Below are positions 30,955 to 42,426 of a DNA stretch of 64,000 nt, piece after piece; position 1 is the first letter of the stretch; every line of letters starts with the position of its first letter. Location of the stretch: positions 85,370,198 through 85,434,197 of the forward strand of contig OV277859.1 in NCBI GenBank assembly GCA_922989275.2. The letters are read 5' to 3'. Under the pieces are notes generated by a model that saw only the letters and a program-made list of their open reading frames with translations, had not been told where the DNA came from and did not search any database. The translations under genes and the position numbers were made by a program. Source of the stretch: Gari tellinella (taxonomy: Eukaryota > Mollusca > Bivalvia > Cardiida > Psammobiidae).

Positions 30955-33900
30955 CTGTGAACAGAATATTGATATTAACATTAATTACTATAGACTTTGA
31001 GAATAAGAACTTTTAACAGGGATAGTTTTAGAAATCAGATGAATGAGTCCTCGGTATGCACATCCTGCAAAACAATGAGTCCTTGTCAGAGGCAAACATT
31101 GAGTCCTTGAGGTGAAAAATTAACACAAAATCCCATAACTCATTTCTAGTTTTGAAGACAGGTGATCACTAAAGCAGGTTGAAATTAAAGCAGATTGTGC
31201 CTTAAGGCACATTCTGCTTTACTTTCAACCTGCTTTAAGCTACTATTTGCTTATAAATATGAGTAATAGGTTAATAAAGGCCAGTAAAGCTATGGGTCCA
31301 TGGGACTCGCAACTTTTTAAATAATGAATCCCTGGCAAATTTAATGAGTATAGGACTCGGACTACATAGGTAAAAGTATCACTGGAACATATATTGATAT
31401 TATCATTAATTACTACTGACTTTGAGAATGAAAACTTTTTAAGTGTACCTTCTATGTAAAACATTGTCTTCCTAAATTTTTACTGATATTGACAGGATTT
31501 ACGAAGAATAAATTAACATAGATAAAACTTCACATGCTATCAAAACATTCTACCGTTTAATCAAGCCAATAATGTAAGACATATTGCAATCATAATGAGG
31601 CTCTAATTGGTGTGAAATAAACAAACATCACAAGTGATACGAATCCCCTCGCATTCCCATATGTTTTTAAGAAATTCTAGCTGTTCAGAAATGAAAGTCA
31701 TTTAAAATTTTAATACTGCTCTTCAACTTCAACCTTGAAGCAGTAACTAGTTCGAGCTTCAACCCAGAAGCATGAAAATTGAAATGTGAACGCTTTTAAG
31801 GTATGCATGAAATTTTATGAATTTCCATTTAGAGAACAGTGACAAGGTTTGTTGAAAAATAGTAACAATGACCTTGTGATGTGAAATACAAACTCATTCA
31901 TGTCATGCACCCCAGTCATCACAGAAACGTTGCATTCAATGAATTCTTTAGAAAGCTTTGACTCTGCTACAGCAGCAGAAATTGGGGAGATTGTGAAGGC
32001 ATCCCCATGTAAGTCCTGTGAACTCGACCCAATACCTACATGGCTTTTAAAGTTATGCCTTGACGAGCTCCTACAGTCGTTAACAAAAATTGTGAACTCT
32101 TCGCTGGAATCTGCGTATGTTCCAAAAGAATTCAAAAAGTCGCATGTAAGACCTCTTTTGAAAAAACCTGATCTCGATACAAATGATCTTAAGAACTACA
32201 GGCCTGTATCAAATTTGCCATTTCTCTCAAAAGTATTAGAAAAGGTAGTAGACAAACGCATTGAGTCCCATTTGACCACAAACAATCTGCATGAACAACA
32301 TCAGTCAGCATATCGTAAGCATCACTCTACAGAAACTGCTCTTCTAAAAGTTCAAAATGACATCTTGCAATATCTTGATAAGAATGAAATCACAATTCTG
32401 GTGATGCTTGACCTATCTGCCGCATTCGACACAATTGATCATGAAACATTACTCAATCGCCTTGAAAAAGACTTCAAAATTATTGGAAACCCACTAAAGT
32501 GGATGACCTCATACCTGACCGACCGTTACCAAACAGTCGCGGTAGATGGCGAATTATCTGCCCCAGTTCAAATGAAATATAGTGTGCCACAGGGGTAGTC
32601 CGAAGAACTACATCTTGTACACAAAACCTGTCGGCTCAATTTGCAGAAATCATCAGCTGGATCATCACTTCTATGCAGATGATTCACAGTTATACTTGTC
32701 ATTTAAGCCTAAAGACACATCTTGTCAACAAGAAGCCCTTTCAAAAGTCGAAGGGTGTCTAAAAGACATAGTATCATGGATGCACCAGAACATGTTGAAG
32801 CTGAACACTGACAAAACTGAGGTCATACTGTTTCATTCAAAAAAGTTTAACGTTCCTGGAGATTTTCACGTACAAGTGGGAAACTCTAAAATCAAACCAT
32901 CAGTATGTGTGAAGAATCTTGGTGCTAGATTAGATTCCCAAATGGATATGACACAGCACATTAACGCTGTGTGCAGGTCTGGCTACTCACAGCTGCGGCA
33001 GATAGGTCATATTAGACAGTACCTTTCTCCAGAAGCTACAAAGACCTTGATCAATTCTCTGGTCACTTCAAAAATTGACTACTGCAACTCACTGCTGTAT
33101 GGGATTCCCCAAAACTCATTATGCAAACTACAGCGTGTGCAAAATACAGCAGCCCGCATCATTACCAGGACTCCTCGGTACAATCACATCACTCCAGTCT
33201 TGAAGGATCTTCACTGGCTTCCAGTTCAACACAGAATTGACTTCAAAATTCTGACACTCACATACAAAGCCATGTGCAATGATTCTCCAAGGTACATTGT
33301 CAATATGCTTGACGTGTATAAACCTCGAAGAGAGCTGCGGTCTGCAACTAAATCAGTATCGCTGGTTGTACCGAGGAGTCGTTTGGTGAGGTTTGGAGAT
33401 AGAAGTTTCATGCATGCAGCCCCAAAGCTCTGGAACAGTCTACCATCAGACATTAGAGATGCAAGCTCAGTTGCAGTTTTCAAAAAGCATCTGAAAACAC
33501 ATTACTTTAATATTTGTTATTAGAACACTGCTACCTATGCGATATGTTCTTGCTGTAGATGTTGTGGGTCCAAATGGGAGTTTCTGGAGTATTATCTGGT
33601 TTTCGGTCTCTTATAGAAATTTTAGTTATTGTCGCATGCTATTTTTCCTAGTTATGTTACATTGGGCGGCCTGCATTGGGCGTTCTGCTATTATTTCTAT
33701 CAGTCGGCATAAAGAAGCCATTTGCTTCGTTGCTCTCGATTGTTGAGGTAGTGCAATCGCCGTTTTGGGGACTGTCTTCTGTATGTTTAGTGGCCTTCAT
33801 TGGGCGCTCTACTGTTATTTCTATCAGTCCGCATAAAGAAGCAATTTGCTTCGTTGCTCTTGATTGATGGGGTAACGTGATCGCCATTTTGGGGGCTGTC

Positions 33901-36900
33901 TTTTGTACGTTTATTATGTTTATTTTATATCTAATTGTAGTTATTTGTCTTTTCCTGGCGGCCTGCATTTGGGCGCTCTACTATTGTTTCTATCGGTCGA
34001 CAATCAGAAGCCGGTTGCTTCATTGCTGATTGATGGGAGTAATGTGATCGCCATTTTTGGGGGCTGTCTTTTATATGTTTATTCATGTTTATTTTAGATC
34101 ATATTGTAGTTATTTTGTCTTTTCTTGTTTGTAGGTACATTTGTGTAACTTCGTGTGAAGCGCTTTTGAACGCACAACCCCTGTGTGAAAAGAGCGCTAT
34201 ATAAATCTGGTATAATAATAATAATAATAATAAATAATAATAATAATTCAAGGTGTTGTTATACCAAACACTAAACGACCACTAAATTTGGTTAATTATT
34301 AGGGTGTTTACGATTGGTGACCGCTTAAAGCAAGGTGACAGTGAAACAGAAAGCTCCTTAAGGAGCTTTCTGTTTCACTGTCACCTTGCTTTAAGCTGCC
34401 ACCTCTCTATTATACAATCAAGTAGCCTTCGTTTTAGTGGTCGTAATAGCGAGGTTTTACTGTATATAAATAGTTACAGTGATCTTGACCTTCAGTGCAG
34501 ATATATAAAGCACAAACTCGTTCATAGTATTGTCATTCTCAGCCAGTTTTCTGTATCATTCTTAGATAAATTATTGTATAAGAAAGTGAATTTTTTCTTA
34601 GTTTTACGCAATTTCATGATTTTCTCTTAGAAAATGAAAATACTAAGTTTAGTATAGAATTTTTCTTCCGTATAAATTATTCTCTACAAGTCATATTCTA
34701 GAACTTATTGAACTTATATCTATCTGAAGCAATATGGAGACCATTTTGTCTAACTTTTGCAATACATAAAAGTCTTACATGTGTGTTTAATGCATGCTTA
34801 TACTCCTCTAGTAGCTGTGTATCGTTCTGTCTCTTTTTGTTGAGGTTGTCTATCAACTGTTGGGCATGGTCAGCTATCTGTTTACCTGTAGAGTCCTCAA
34901 GGACTGGTTGTTTCAAACCATTGTAACAGTTGAACAGGAAATCAGCAGCATTCTTACAATCCGGGTTCCGCGCGTCACTGCAAAGTTTAATGAATCAACA
35001 GTTCACCAAAGAACGTTCATACCTCACAAAACTCAACACAATCTATGCAGGTATTAAGGGTTACCATTTCATATTGAAATGAATGGCAATTCATTCATAA
35101 AAACAAATTACACTATTTCAACACTAAGTAACTCTTGTGGGTTATAAGGTTCTCTTGTGGATCTTTTTAATTACCAAAACATGAACCAGTCTTGTTGGAA
35201 TTCTGGGTAGTTTAATAAATAATGGTCTAAATTAGAACTTAAAAGTGCAGCCACTGATCAGAGAGCTCCTATAGGAGCCCTCTGATCTGGGTCTACACTG
35301 TTTTCAAATGTAATTAGTATATTTTAAACAGGTCAATGGTGTTGAAAGGGTTAAACTAGAAATAACACTTAAGATTCCAGTCAGCAATTGTTGAGAAACC
35401 ATGCGGAAACAAAGTAAACAGAGAGTACAGACAAAGATTTCAAACAAAGGGGCATAACTCTGTAAGAAAATCAAACCAACTGAAAATCTTTTATTAGATA
35501 TTCATATATCCTCTTTATGATGAAGCATCATATCAAGTTTCATAGGATACTGAGGAACCATGTGACAACAAAGTAAACACTGAGAGACCAGACAAAAATT
35601 TCAAACAAAGGGAAGTAACTTTGTAAGAAAATCAACCAACTGAAATGTTTGATCAGATGCCCATCTCTTCTTTATGAAGGAGATTCAAAGCAGTTTCATT
35701 GGATTCCAGTCAGCAGATGCTGACAAGGACATGACACTGACCAAATCTCATAAAGATATAGCCAAAAATATGACTTCTAGAAGGTTTTTAACTTTTAATT
35801 CGATATTGCTGAACACGAAAAATGACCACGTCCTCTGGCGGCCATGTTTTTAAACGGATCAAAACATCTTTTTAAGCACATGTATATATCTATTGAGAAA
35901 CATTTTAGTGAACACCAAATTGAAATCCAACCAGTGGTTTCGGAGAAGATTTTTCTAGATATTATGCATGGTTGCCATGGCAACAAGACCATTGGCCCCA
36001 CCCACTTTATTTGTACAGCTTTTGACGCTCAAACCAACATCATGTATCTGAGAAAGTTTGGTTACACTGGGGCAATTGGTTTCAGAGAGGAAGTCATTTG
36101 CAATTGTTGACGGATGGCCGGACTGGGGACAGAGCGGTATCACAATTATAGCTCACCTTGAGCACTTTGTGCTCTGGTAAACTAACAAGAGGGCCTGAAG
36201 GCCCTGATATCGCTCACCTCTTATACTGAAGCCTGATAGCTTTACCTTTTCTGTTTCACTCGTTTTAATCTAAATCCATTCAAACTTGTAGTATAGCATG
36301 TAAACAATTTTGGAATACAACCTCATAAGTCTAGTATAGAAGAGTACATCAAGGGCAGATAACTAGAGCCTAAACAATACTGAAATGAAGCCTTTTCTAG
36401 CATTTCAAAGTATATCAAGGGCAGATAACTATTGCCACAATGATTAGATTTCAACAATAATTGCACTCCTTTGAGAACTTATAGCTGTATACTTTTTGTG
36501 CAAATATAATCAAACCCCATTGAAAACTGTAGTTGCAAGAGTGTAAACCCTGTTAGATAATTATGGCATTTTCAGCCATTCAAGGGCAGGTAACTCTTGA
36601 CCTATTAGTTTGATTTCAACCATAATCACACTTATTACAACTCTTATGGTAATATACAATCTGAGCAAGTTTGAAAAGACTGGATAAAAATTGTGGCGGC
36701 TAGAGTATAAACACCGTTAAATAAGGCATTTTCAGCCATTCAAAGGTAGATAACTCTTGACCTATGCGTCTGATTACAACTATAATCAACCTCATTTGAA
36801 ATCTTGTTGTCATATACAATCTGAGCAAGTTTGAGAAAGATTGTATAATAATTGTGGCCTCTAGAGTGTAAACATTGTTAAATATAGCATTTTCAGAAAT

Positions 36901-37596
36901 TCAAAGGAAGATAACTCTTGACCTATTGGTCAGATTTCAACCATAATCAATCTCATCTGAACTCTTACTTTAATATACAATCTGAGCAAGTTTTAGAAAA
37001 ATTGGATAAAAATTGTGGCCTCTAGCGTGTAAACATTGTTAAATATAGCATTTTCAGCAATTCAAAGGTAGATAACTCTTGACCTATTTGTCAGATTTCA
37101 AGCATAATCGAACTCATTCGAACTCTTATGGTAATAAACAATCTGAGCAAGTTACAGAAAGTTTGGATTTAAATTGTGGCCTCTAGAGAATAAACACTAA
37201 AATTGTTGACGACGAACGACGGACATTCAAGGATTGCAAAAGCTCACCCTGAGTTATGCACCCGAATCTGTCAGCAGTAAGTCTATATAGGTATATACAC
37301 CCGGTCGACTGGAACCCCGTAATAATCTACCGACTGTAAGGCGAGATTTAGCGTTAGGCCGCAAAGAGTTAAACAAAACATTGAAAAGTGATATGTTGAC
37401 ATAAGAAAGTTTATTTCATTTCTTTATAAAAATTTTAGCCTTTGACGTTCGAAAAGTGGCTCCTCTACCTTTGTCCAGGGCTTTTTCAGTGACTGTCACT
37501 CTTCTAAAGAAAATATTAAGAACATAATTACCTTGCTGAGACCTCATTTGAAATCAGATTTCCATCATGCGTTGATCCTTCTTGTTTTTCTTCCAT
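30763..37596 (-). CDS. SYCE2: Synaptonemal complex central element protein 2 homologue, complete, three coding exons
   Basis: Role known for the family: with TEX12, SYCE2 assembles fibres in the central element of the meiotic synaptonemal complex. Coding exons are 37596-37532, 34977-34779 and 30954-30763 (TGA at 30765-30763); phases match at both joins and give 151 residues. Residues 1-40 are polar and low in structure. From about residue 50 it is one coiled coil: ADHAQQLIDNLNKKRQNDTQ, then TMVELLQEKLFKVHERE and EVNEKLVQLF, ending LRSLYDDMQ. From memory this follows vertebrate SYCE2 along its whole helical core, including the AQ.LI.N.NK.RQ.D opening and the Y.D end. It is shorter than human SYCE2 (about 218 aa), lacking the disordered tail. 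The exon holding the ATG opens at 37,606 with a one-codon upstream ORF, so a non-coding first exon should lie upstream. The second intron contains a whole LINE. Confidence 0.78.
31128..31272. mobile_element. Family-1 MITE, shortened, reverse
   Basis: AAATCCCATAACTCATTTCT to GTAATAGG-TTAA with stem-loop 31,171-31,241. Confidence 0.65.
31900..33523 (+). pseudogene. LINE reverse transcriptase, frameshifted
   Basis: The first frame (31,900-32,597) carries YRPVSNLPFLSKVLEKVV, HQSAYRKHHSTETAL and LDLSAAFDTIDHETLL and stops just after SVPQG. The second frame (from about 32,605) resumes KNYILYTKPVG and holds the catalytic FYADDSQLY near 32,665, then the thumb and the usual C-terminal APKLWNSLPSDIR box to the stop at 33,523. 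A small deletion near 32,597 removed the usual SVLGP-type residues and shifted frame. The endonuclease is missing. Confidence 0.88.
34212..34247. repeat. (AAT)n microsatellite, LINE tail
   Basis: AATAATAATAATAATAA with one break; the priming tail of the LINE. Confidence 0.85.
34258..34462. mobile_element. Family-6 MITE
   Basis: Stem-loop 34,323-34,396 is a perfect palindrome (TTAAAGCAAGGTGACAGTGA arms); right end TAGCGAGGTTTTACTG-TA. Confidence 0.78.
34779..34977 (-). CDS. SYCE2: SYCE2-like exon 2
   Basis: Completes the split Ser codon, then encodes DARNPDCKNAADFLFNCYNG, a loop, and the first half of the coiled coil with the diagnostic LIDNLNKKRQND motif. Donor GTAAGA. Confidence 0.82.
35109..35350. 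mobile_element. Family-2 MITE
   Basis: TTTCAACACTAAGTAACTC to GGTGTTGAAAGGG-TTAA, palindrome 35,238-35,303. Confidence 0.72.
35385..36184. mobile_element. Array element with about 159-bp units, AGCTCACC hairpin end
   Basis: Two units with TTCAAACAAAGGG.ATAACT (35,443; 35,602), then a unique part and TATAGCTCACCTTGAGCAC with a TGCTC hairpin. The 36,186 element starts directly after it. Confidence 0.65.
36186..37256. mobile_element. Array element B, second copy
   Basis: AACAAGAGGGCCTGAAGGCC start, units with CTAGAGTGTAAACATTG about every 160-165 bp, GACGACGAACGACGG and AAAGCTCACCCTGAG end; the final AGGTGAGCTAA is replaced by TTATGCACCCGAATC. Confidence 0.76.
37532..37596 (-). CDS. SYCE2: SYCE2-like exon 1 (coding part; exon starts at 37,606)
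   Basis: 21 codons plus AG before donor GTAATT. The peptide MEEKQEGSTHDGNLISNEVS is polar and probably disordered. An out-of-frame ATG-TGA sits just upstream of the chosen ATG. Confidence 0.72.
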
Positions 37597-37658
37597 CACA
37601 TGTAATCTAAAAAGTTGTAAAACAGCATCATACCATCAAGAAGTTGAAAACTTTTTAA

Positions 37659-37886
37659 CCCATTACCCCATAAATATGCCTTTTTACGCCTTTAATTTAT
37701 TCCTCCAAAAAAAGAAAATAGTTCCAGTTTATACAGTTACGAATATGTATCAAAAAATATGTTCTACATTCTAGCAGATAATAGCTTAAAGCAGACTGAA
37801 AGTAAAGCAGAATGTGCCTCAACCTGCTTTAAGTGGTCACCTTTCTTCAAAACTAGAAATAGGTTATGCCAATATGGGGTAATGGG
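37659..37886. mobile_element. Family-1 MITE with collapsed stem
   Basis: CCCATTACCCCATAAATATG to GGTAATGGG between TTAA sites (37,655-37,658; 37,887-37,890). One stem arm is deleted at the centre (GAATGTGCCTCAACCTGC). It starts 49 bp upstream of the SYCE2-like exon 1. Confidence 0.78.
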
Positions 37887-37990
37887 TTAAAAGAACTTGA
37901 TAAAGGGGGATAACTATATGGTGTATAATTGTATATACAGCTCATACCTTCTAACAGTTGTTACCTCCTACCGGTGCTTTTGCCATACAT

Positions 37991-38038
37991 GTATATCCAA
38001 TTATCAGCAATAGATCACAAAGACTTACTGTTACAATA
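37991..38038. repeat. 48-bp direct repeat, copy 1
   Basis: GTATATCCAATTATCAGCAA to ACTTACTGTTACAATA, identical to 38,877-38,924 and partly repeated from 44,090. Confidence 0.85.
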
Positions 38039-38214
38039 CAATACAATATCAAAGACTTACAACTAACCTTAATTCTGTTGAATAAACGCTAAATGCGGGT
38101 TTGACTGAAATTGAAATTAAAATGATTGCTCTTGTTACTCTTATGTTAGATCCTGTTGAATGCAGAGTCAATATAGAATGTCCATACTGTAGTAGACAAG
38201 TCGGAATGTTTTCC

Positions 38215-38300
38215 GGGGCCAAGTCACGTGATACTAGACGTAACACGTGACAGATGGCGGGGAAAACTGCGACCAAAATATATCACGTGAGTGTAAACCA
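38215..38300. promoter_or_regulatory. Candidate TATA-less promoter with three CACGTG sites and a YY1-like core
   Basis: TCACGTGA at 38,224-38,231 and 38,283-38,290, and ACACGTGA at 38,243-38,250, flank CAGATGGCGG at 38,251-38,260. Three E-box palindromes of the USF/MITF/TFE3 type plus a YY1-type initiator in under 70 bp look like a CpG-rich promoter, about 620 bp upstream of the first SYCE2-like coding exon. The target gene is inferred from position. Confidence 0.45.
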
Positions 38301-38880
38301 CACGCACAGGCTATCTATGATAGATATCTACATGTATATATCTACAGACACGCCTCTCTGCATCGATATGATCGATGGACGTTTTTACAATATTTCAAAT
38401 TAAAATATTAGTAGCGAGTATGACCTAGCGTAAATCTCTAAAACATACAAGGGCTTATGGTGGGATGAAAACGACACAGAAGACTATAGCAGTAGCTTTC
38501 TGTGTCGTTTTTAACTCAACTTCAAGCGACCATTATAGATTTTCTAAATACTCTTGAAAGACTAACTTAACTTCTCCCAGTAAAAACTATAAAATAAAAC
38601 TATAAAATAAACCCATTACCACTCATCGTATTCCCTTATATTGAGTGGCGGTGTAGCCCGTCCTCACTGTAAGGGAATACTGGAGTAAGTCTCAGATACA
38701 TTGCAACTTTATTTTATAAGGTACGATAATGTTATTTTTACTTGTTGATTTATTTATGCTTCTCTGATAAAATGTTATTTGTATGTGTAATTTTCATGTT
38801 CACTCCAGTGACACTGGATGGCTAGAAGTAGCAATTGTACTTAATGCCAATAAAATATATTGTATTGTATTGTATTGTAT
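38300..38880. other. Stretch with two hairpins and a (TTGTA)n tail
   Basis: Hairpins at 38,468-38,511 (AACGACACAGAA arms) and 38,629-38,681 (GTATTCCCTTA arms); AATGCCAATAAAATATATTG then (TTGTA)4 at 38,857-38,880 resembles a LINE 3' tail. Confidence 0.55.
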
Positions 38881-38886
38881 ATCCAA

Positions 38887-39517
38887 TTATCAGCAATAGA
38901 TCACAAAGACTTACTGTTACAATATAGACTCTCTGTATAATTACCAAAGGCGTTAAGCGTAAAGTGAAAATCATGTTCACAGTTTGCAATTTTGCATATA
39001 CAATGTATATAATTTTCATGCGACAATAAAACCTTAAGGTGCATTCTGCTTTACTTTCAATCAATTAAGTGATCATCTTTCTTTAAAACTAGAAACATGC
39101 TATGGGGTAATGAGTTAATTATATAATTCCTTTGTTTTCTAATATAAGTTAAATTGTCTACAATTCTACCTGAGCTATAATTGAATAATTTTGTGCAATA
39201 CACTAGCTGTACTTTCAGTTTCTGTAACGACAAGAAACTGTAATCTGTATAGTTTAAGTCTAATAAAGAATATGTTCGATTCTGTCCTGCTATCCATCCT
39301 TGCAAGCAAATACTTGACTCACTGTCACTGTATAGGCCAGCTCAGCCCAAGTAAAAAGACTTTAACTCTTTACTACATTAATATCACTTACGATTACCTC
39401 CCTTTGACAAGCAGGACATGGGTTTGATCGCTCCGCGTAAAATTTATAAAAAGTGCATTTTTAAGGTAAAAGAAGAGACTATATTTTAACAAATGCTGAG
39501 AGAAATGTAAAGTATTA
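38887..39517. repeat. About 630-bp direct repeat, copy 1
   Basis: Runs from TTATCAGCAATAGATCAC to AAATGTAAAGTATTAATG; copy 2 at 44,090-44,724 differs at only a few bases. Both contain the same half family-1 MITE. It directly precedes the LINE ORF1. Confidence 0.88.
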
Positions 39518-40636
39518 ATGCCACCAAAACAAATCCCGACAAAACCGAAGAAAAAACACCGAAAGAAGAGGAAAACTATATCGCCTTTGTTTACGGACAC
39601 TACACAGGTCAGTGACAATGCAATAAAAACCGGTTTGGGCAGTGTGTCGGGTGTGTCAAATGAAAGTGGAACTGTTAATTACGAGATTCCTACCAAACGT
39701 TTTCACTCTCTAGAGCCAGAATATTTCATCTTTGACGATGCAAATATGAGTTATAACCCCCAACAAACTTTCTCAGGCCAAATGATGCAGTCACCCCAGA
39801 ACCAGTTTACAGTTACACCTCAATTTATGCCAGGCACCCCCACCCAGATGCAAAACCTGACTACCCCTCCCCCATGGGCTATCAGTCTAATGGACGACGT
39901 TAAAAGCATTAAACACAAAGTAGAGAAAATTGAGGCTGTCGAAAAGGCTGTAAACAACATAACCATGAAATTGAACCAATTGGAAATGAAAGTAGACAAT
40001 ATGGACAAGAGAGTGGTAGATGTAGAGAAAAACTGTTCTTTCGTAAATGAACTGTTTGATGACCATTCCTCTCAATTGAAGTCTGCCAACGATGAAATCA
40101 AACAGTTAAACCAGTCTTGCAATGCCATGAAAGAAAACATGAAAATGCTAGAAAGCGATCGTGACCAAATGAAAAGCAAACTTCAAGACACAGAATTCAG
40201 ATCAATGAAAGAAAATCTTATATTTTATGGTATATCAGAGAGCCCTTCTACAGAATCCCCGGAAAACTGCGAAAATCTTGTAAAAGAATTCATAGCAACT
40301 AACCTTCATATCGATTCGACAAACATTATTCTAGACCGTGTGCACAGATTAGGAGCCCGCAGAGCAGGAGCCAAACCGCGCCCAGTAATCGCAAAATTTC
40401 ACTACTTTCATGAGCGTGAAAATGTGAGAACGACCGCTTTTTCACTTAAAGATGATCTCAAGAAATCTAACGTCGGTGTTGGCATTCAGCTTCCCAAAGA
40501 GTGGCGAGAATCCAGAAAATCCCTGAGTGCCGTATTTCAAGCCGAAAAAGGGAAAACCCACAAGGTGAAATTCGTCGGTGACAAACTGTTCGTGAACGGC
40601 CAACAGTATAAACCCACGTCTACCAGTACCAACTAG
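39518..40636 (+). CDS. LINE ORF1 protein, 372 aa, intact
   Basis: RNA-binding nucleocapsid-like protein of the retrotransposon. Basic start (KPKKKHRKKRK, about residues 10-20), a Gln/Pro/Met-rich linker to residue 120, a coiled coil about 125-230 (VKSIKHKVEKIEAVEKAV; LESDRDQMKSKLQDTEF), then an RRM-like transposase-22-type domain (MKENLIFYGI, RVHRLG, RPVIAKFHYFHERENV, LPKEWRESRKSL). It is uninterrupted, while ORF2 is broken, so the element is fairly young. ORF2 follows within about 20 bp. The ATG lies at the very edge of the direct repeat, so the 5' UTR is either inside the repeat or absent. Confidence 0.85.
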   Translation: MPPKQIPTKPKKKHRKKRKTISPLFTDTTQVSDNAIKTGLGSVSGVSNESGTVNYEIPTKRFHSLEPEYFIFDDANMSYNPQQTFSGQMMQSPQNQFTVTPQFMPGTPTQMQNLTTPPPWAISLMDDVKSIKHKVEKIEAVEKAVNNITMKLNQLEMKVDNMDKRVVDVEKNCSFVNELFDDHSSQLKSANDEIKQLNQSCNAMKENMKMLESDRDQMKSKLQDTEFRSMKENLIFYGISESPSTESPENCENLVKEFIATNLHIDSTNIILDRVHRLGARRAGAKPRPVIAKFHYFHERENVRTTAFSLKDDLKKSNVGVGIQLPKEWRESRKSLSAVFQAEKGKTHKVKFVGDKLFVNGQQYKPTSTSTN

Positions 40637-40985
40637 AGGGTCATGAGGAGCAATTAGACATTGTTTCATGGAATGTGAATGGCTTAACCAGAAAATTGAC
40701 AGATGTACATTTTTTAGATTTGATAAGAAATTATGACGTTATTATTTTACAGGAAACATGGCTATCACCAAATTCTCATTTTAATTTAAATATCCAAGAC
40801 TATGAATCAGAGCACTTGTATGGGAACAAATCTATTAATACAAGAAAAGGCCGATATAGCGGCGGTGTATCAGTTTATTTTAAATCGAAATTTAAAGGTA
40901 AAGTCCAAATTATAGAAAAAAAACAATGTGGTATCATGTGGATAAAATTATGTAAAACTTTGTTTGAATTTGATAATGATGTATA

Positions 40986-42426
40986 CGAGGGCTGTCCCAA
41001 AACATCGTAGACTTTCCTTATAAAATTGTTCGTTAAAACAGCAGAGACAAACGGTCGTCAGTATATATAAACATAGGGTTTATGTAAACCTGTGTGAAGT
41101 TTTAACGCGCTATCTTTAAAACTCACCAGCAAAGAGTAATTTGTAATACACTACCTGTGTAACCCCGGCGCACACTAGTTAACGTTATGACGTCATCGAC
41201 GTTGAACAACGTCACTCCTTTACTTGTAGCACTTGGTGATTGATGCTTTTATAGCTGACGCACAAGCTGGTATCTACATGAAGCTCGCGCAACACTCTCA
41301 ATGTTCCTTGTTTGAGCCGTCTTCAACTTTTTTTAATTTTTGTCTGCGTAATAGAGGATTTTAGGTATGAAAATACTGCAAAATCTAATGGGCTAGGTCA
41401 ATGGTAGTAGGCGGATGTTTAAGCTTTTGAAACCCCAACATGGCAAGTTCAAAATGTGCATGCTGGGAAATGTGGCACGAAGCGATAACCTTGTGAAATA
41501 TGTTGCTTTTCTAAGTTGTCAATTAACCCCGGTCACTTCTCTCGTATCGTATGCAATAGATCTGTGTGAAGGGTGTCTGCTGAAAAAGTCCTGATCTCTC
41601 GAATATCGTCTTAAAAAGAGGGTTGATACCTGGACACGTCATTCTTTTTCTTTTGCACTTAAAAAGCGTGGCACCCATATAGCACCGACTCTCGACATGT
41701 TTCGTTTCTCACGTAAAAGTCGATGTACAAACAATTTTCTCACCCCGAGGAGTTAAGCAATCTCTCATCGCAAGACGCAGATCACCAATCATGACGCTCC
41801 TCACGTTTTCTACAATGAAACCGTCAATTTCTTCCGGCTATCCAATCTTTACATTATTTTCTCAACCCATCCTTCTGAAAATCGCGTATTTTTTTAACAC
41901 CAGCAATCGAGATGCTGATTGATCAATTTCTGTTGATTGTAGTTGTTTTAACGTCTGTTTCGGGATCAAATTCAACTCAAAGCAGTATTCTATGACATTC
42001 TGCTGCGCCGCCTTTTCCTCTGACGTTGTCATTTCAGGCGTCTTCAGAGCACAGTATCATTCGTCATAACCTAGATATCTTTTTATTAAATGACGCTACG
42101 TTAACGAATTTTTCCAGGATGACGTCATATATAACAACGTCAACATTCATGGCGCAAATTTGCGCAAATTCTAATTCGAAATTGCTTTGTAGGAGGTTGT
42201 AAACTGTACCTCTTTAAATCTACCTTTAAGATTTTCGCGTGCGCCGCATAATCTAACCAACAATGAATATTTACAAATAAAATAGGGTCAGGTGTGTTCA
42301 GGAACCTTAATATTTCTCATGCAAATGTGAAAATGTTTGAAATAGCATTGGTAAGAATATCAAACAAATATTACGTCAGGTTCTTCATAAATAATATCAG
42401 TCCACGGTGTTTTGGGACAGCCCTCG
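40986..42426 (-). mobile_element. Mariner-like element, 1,441 bp, decayed
   Basis: Inverted ends CGAGGGCTGTCCCAAAACA with TA on both sides (40,984-40,985; 42,427-42,428), typical of mariner. Inserted in the endonuclease region of LINE ORF2. Confidence 0.82.
41450..42045 (-). pseudogene. Mariner transposase remnant
   Basis: Minus-strand fragments: TSEEKAAQQNVIEYCFELNL, PKQTLKQLQSTE (helix-turn-helix region), VENVRSVMIGDLRLAMRD and WVPRFLSAKEKE (the WVPHLL box), in several frames with stops. No active site can be confirmed. Confidence 0.65.

Larger units (their letters stand above)
31780..34247 (+). mobile_element. CR1/L2-like non-LTR retrotransposon, 5'-truncated
   Basis: Reverse transcriptase pseudogene, then a 3' UTR with three repeats of a 135-160-bp unit (33,660-34,140, each with CCTGCATTGGGCG) and the terminal AAAGAGCGCTATATAAATCT followed by (AAT)n at 34,212-34,247. 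This GCGCTATATAAAT end with a short repeat tail is typical of CR1/L2-group LINEs in marine invertebrates. It lies in intron 2 of the SYCE2-like gene, on the opposite strand. Confidence 0.85.

Noticed and set aside
38049..38276. 75-aa minus-strand frame upstream of the SYCE2-like gene
   Set aside because: No family features, and it overlaps the candidate promoter; at most 5' UTR.
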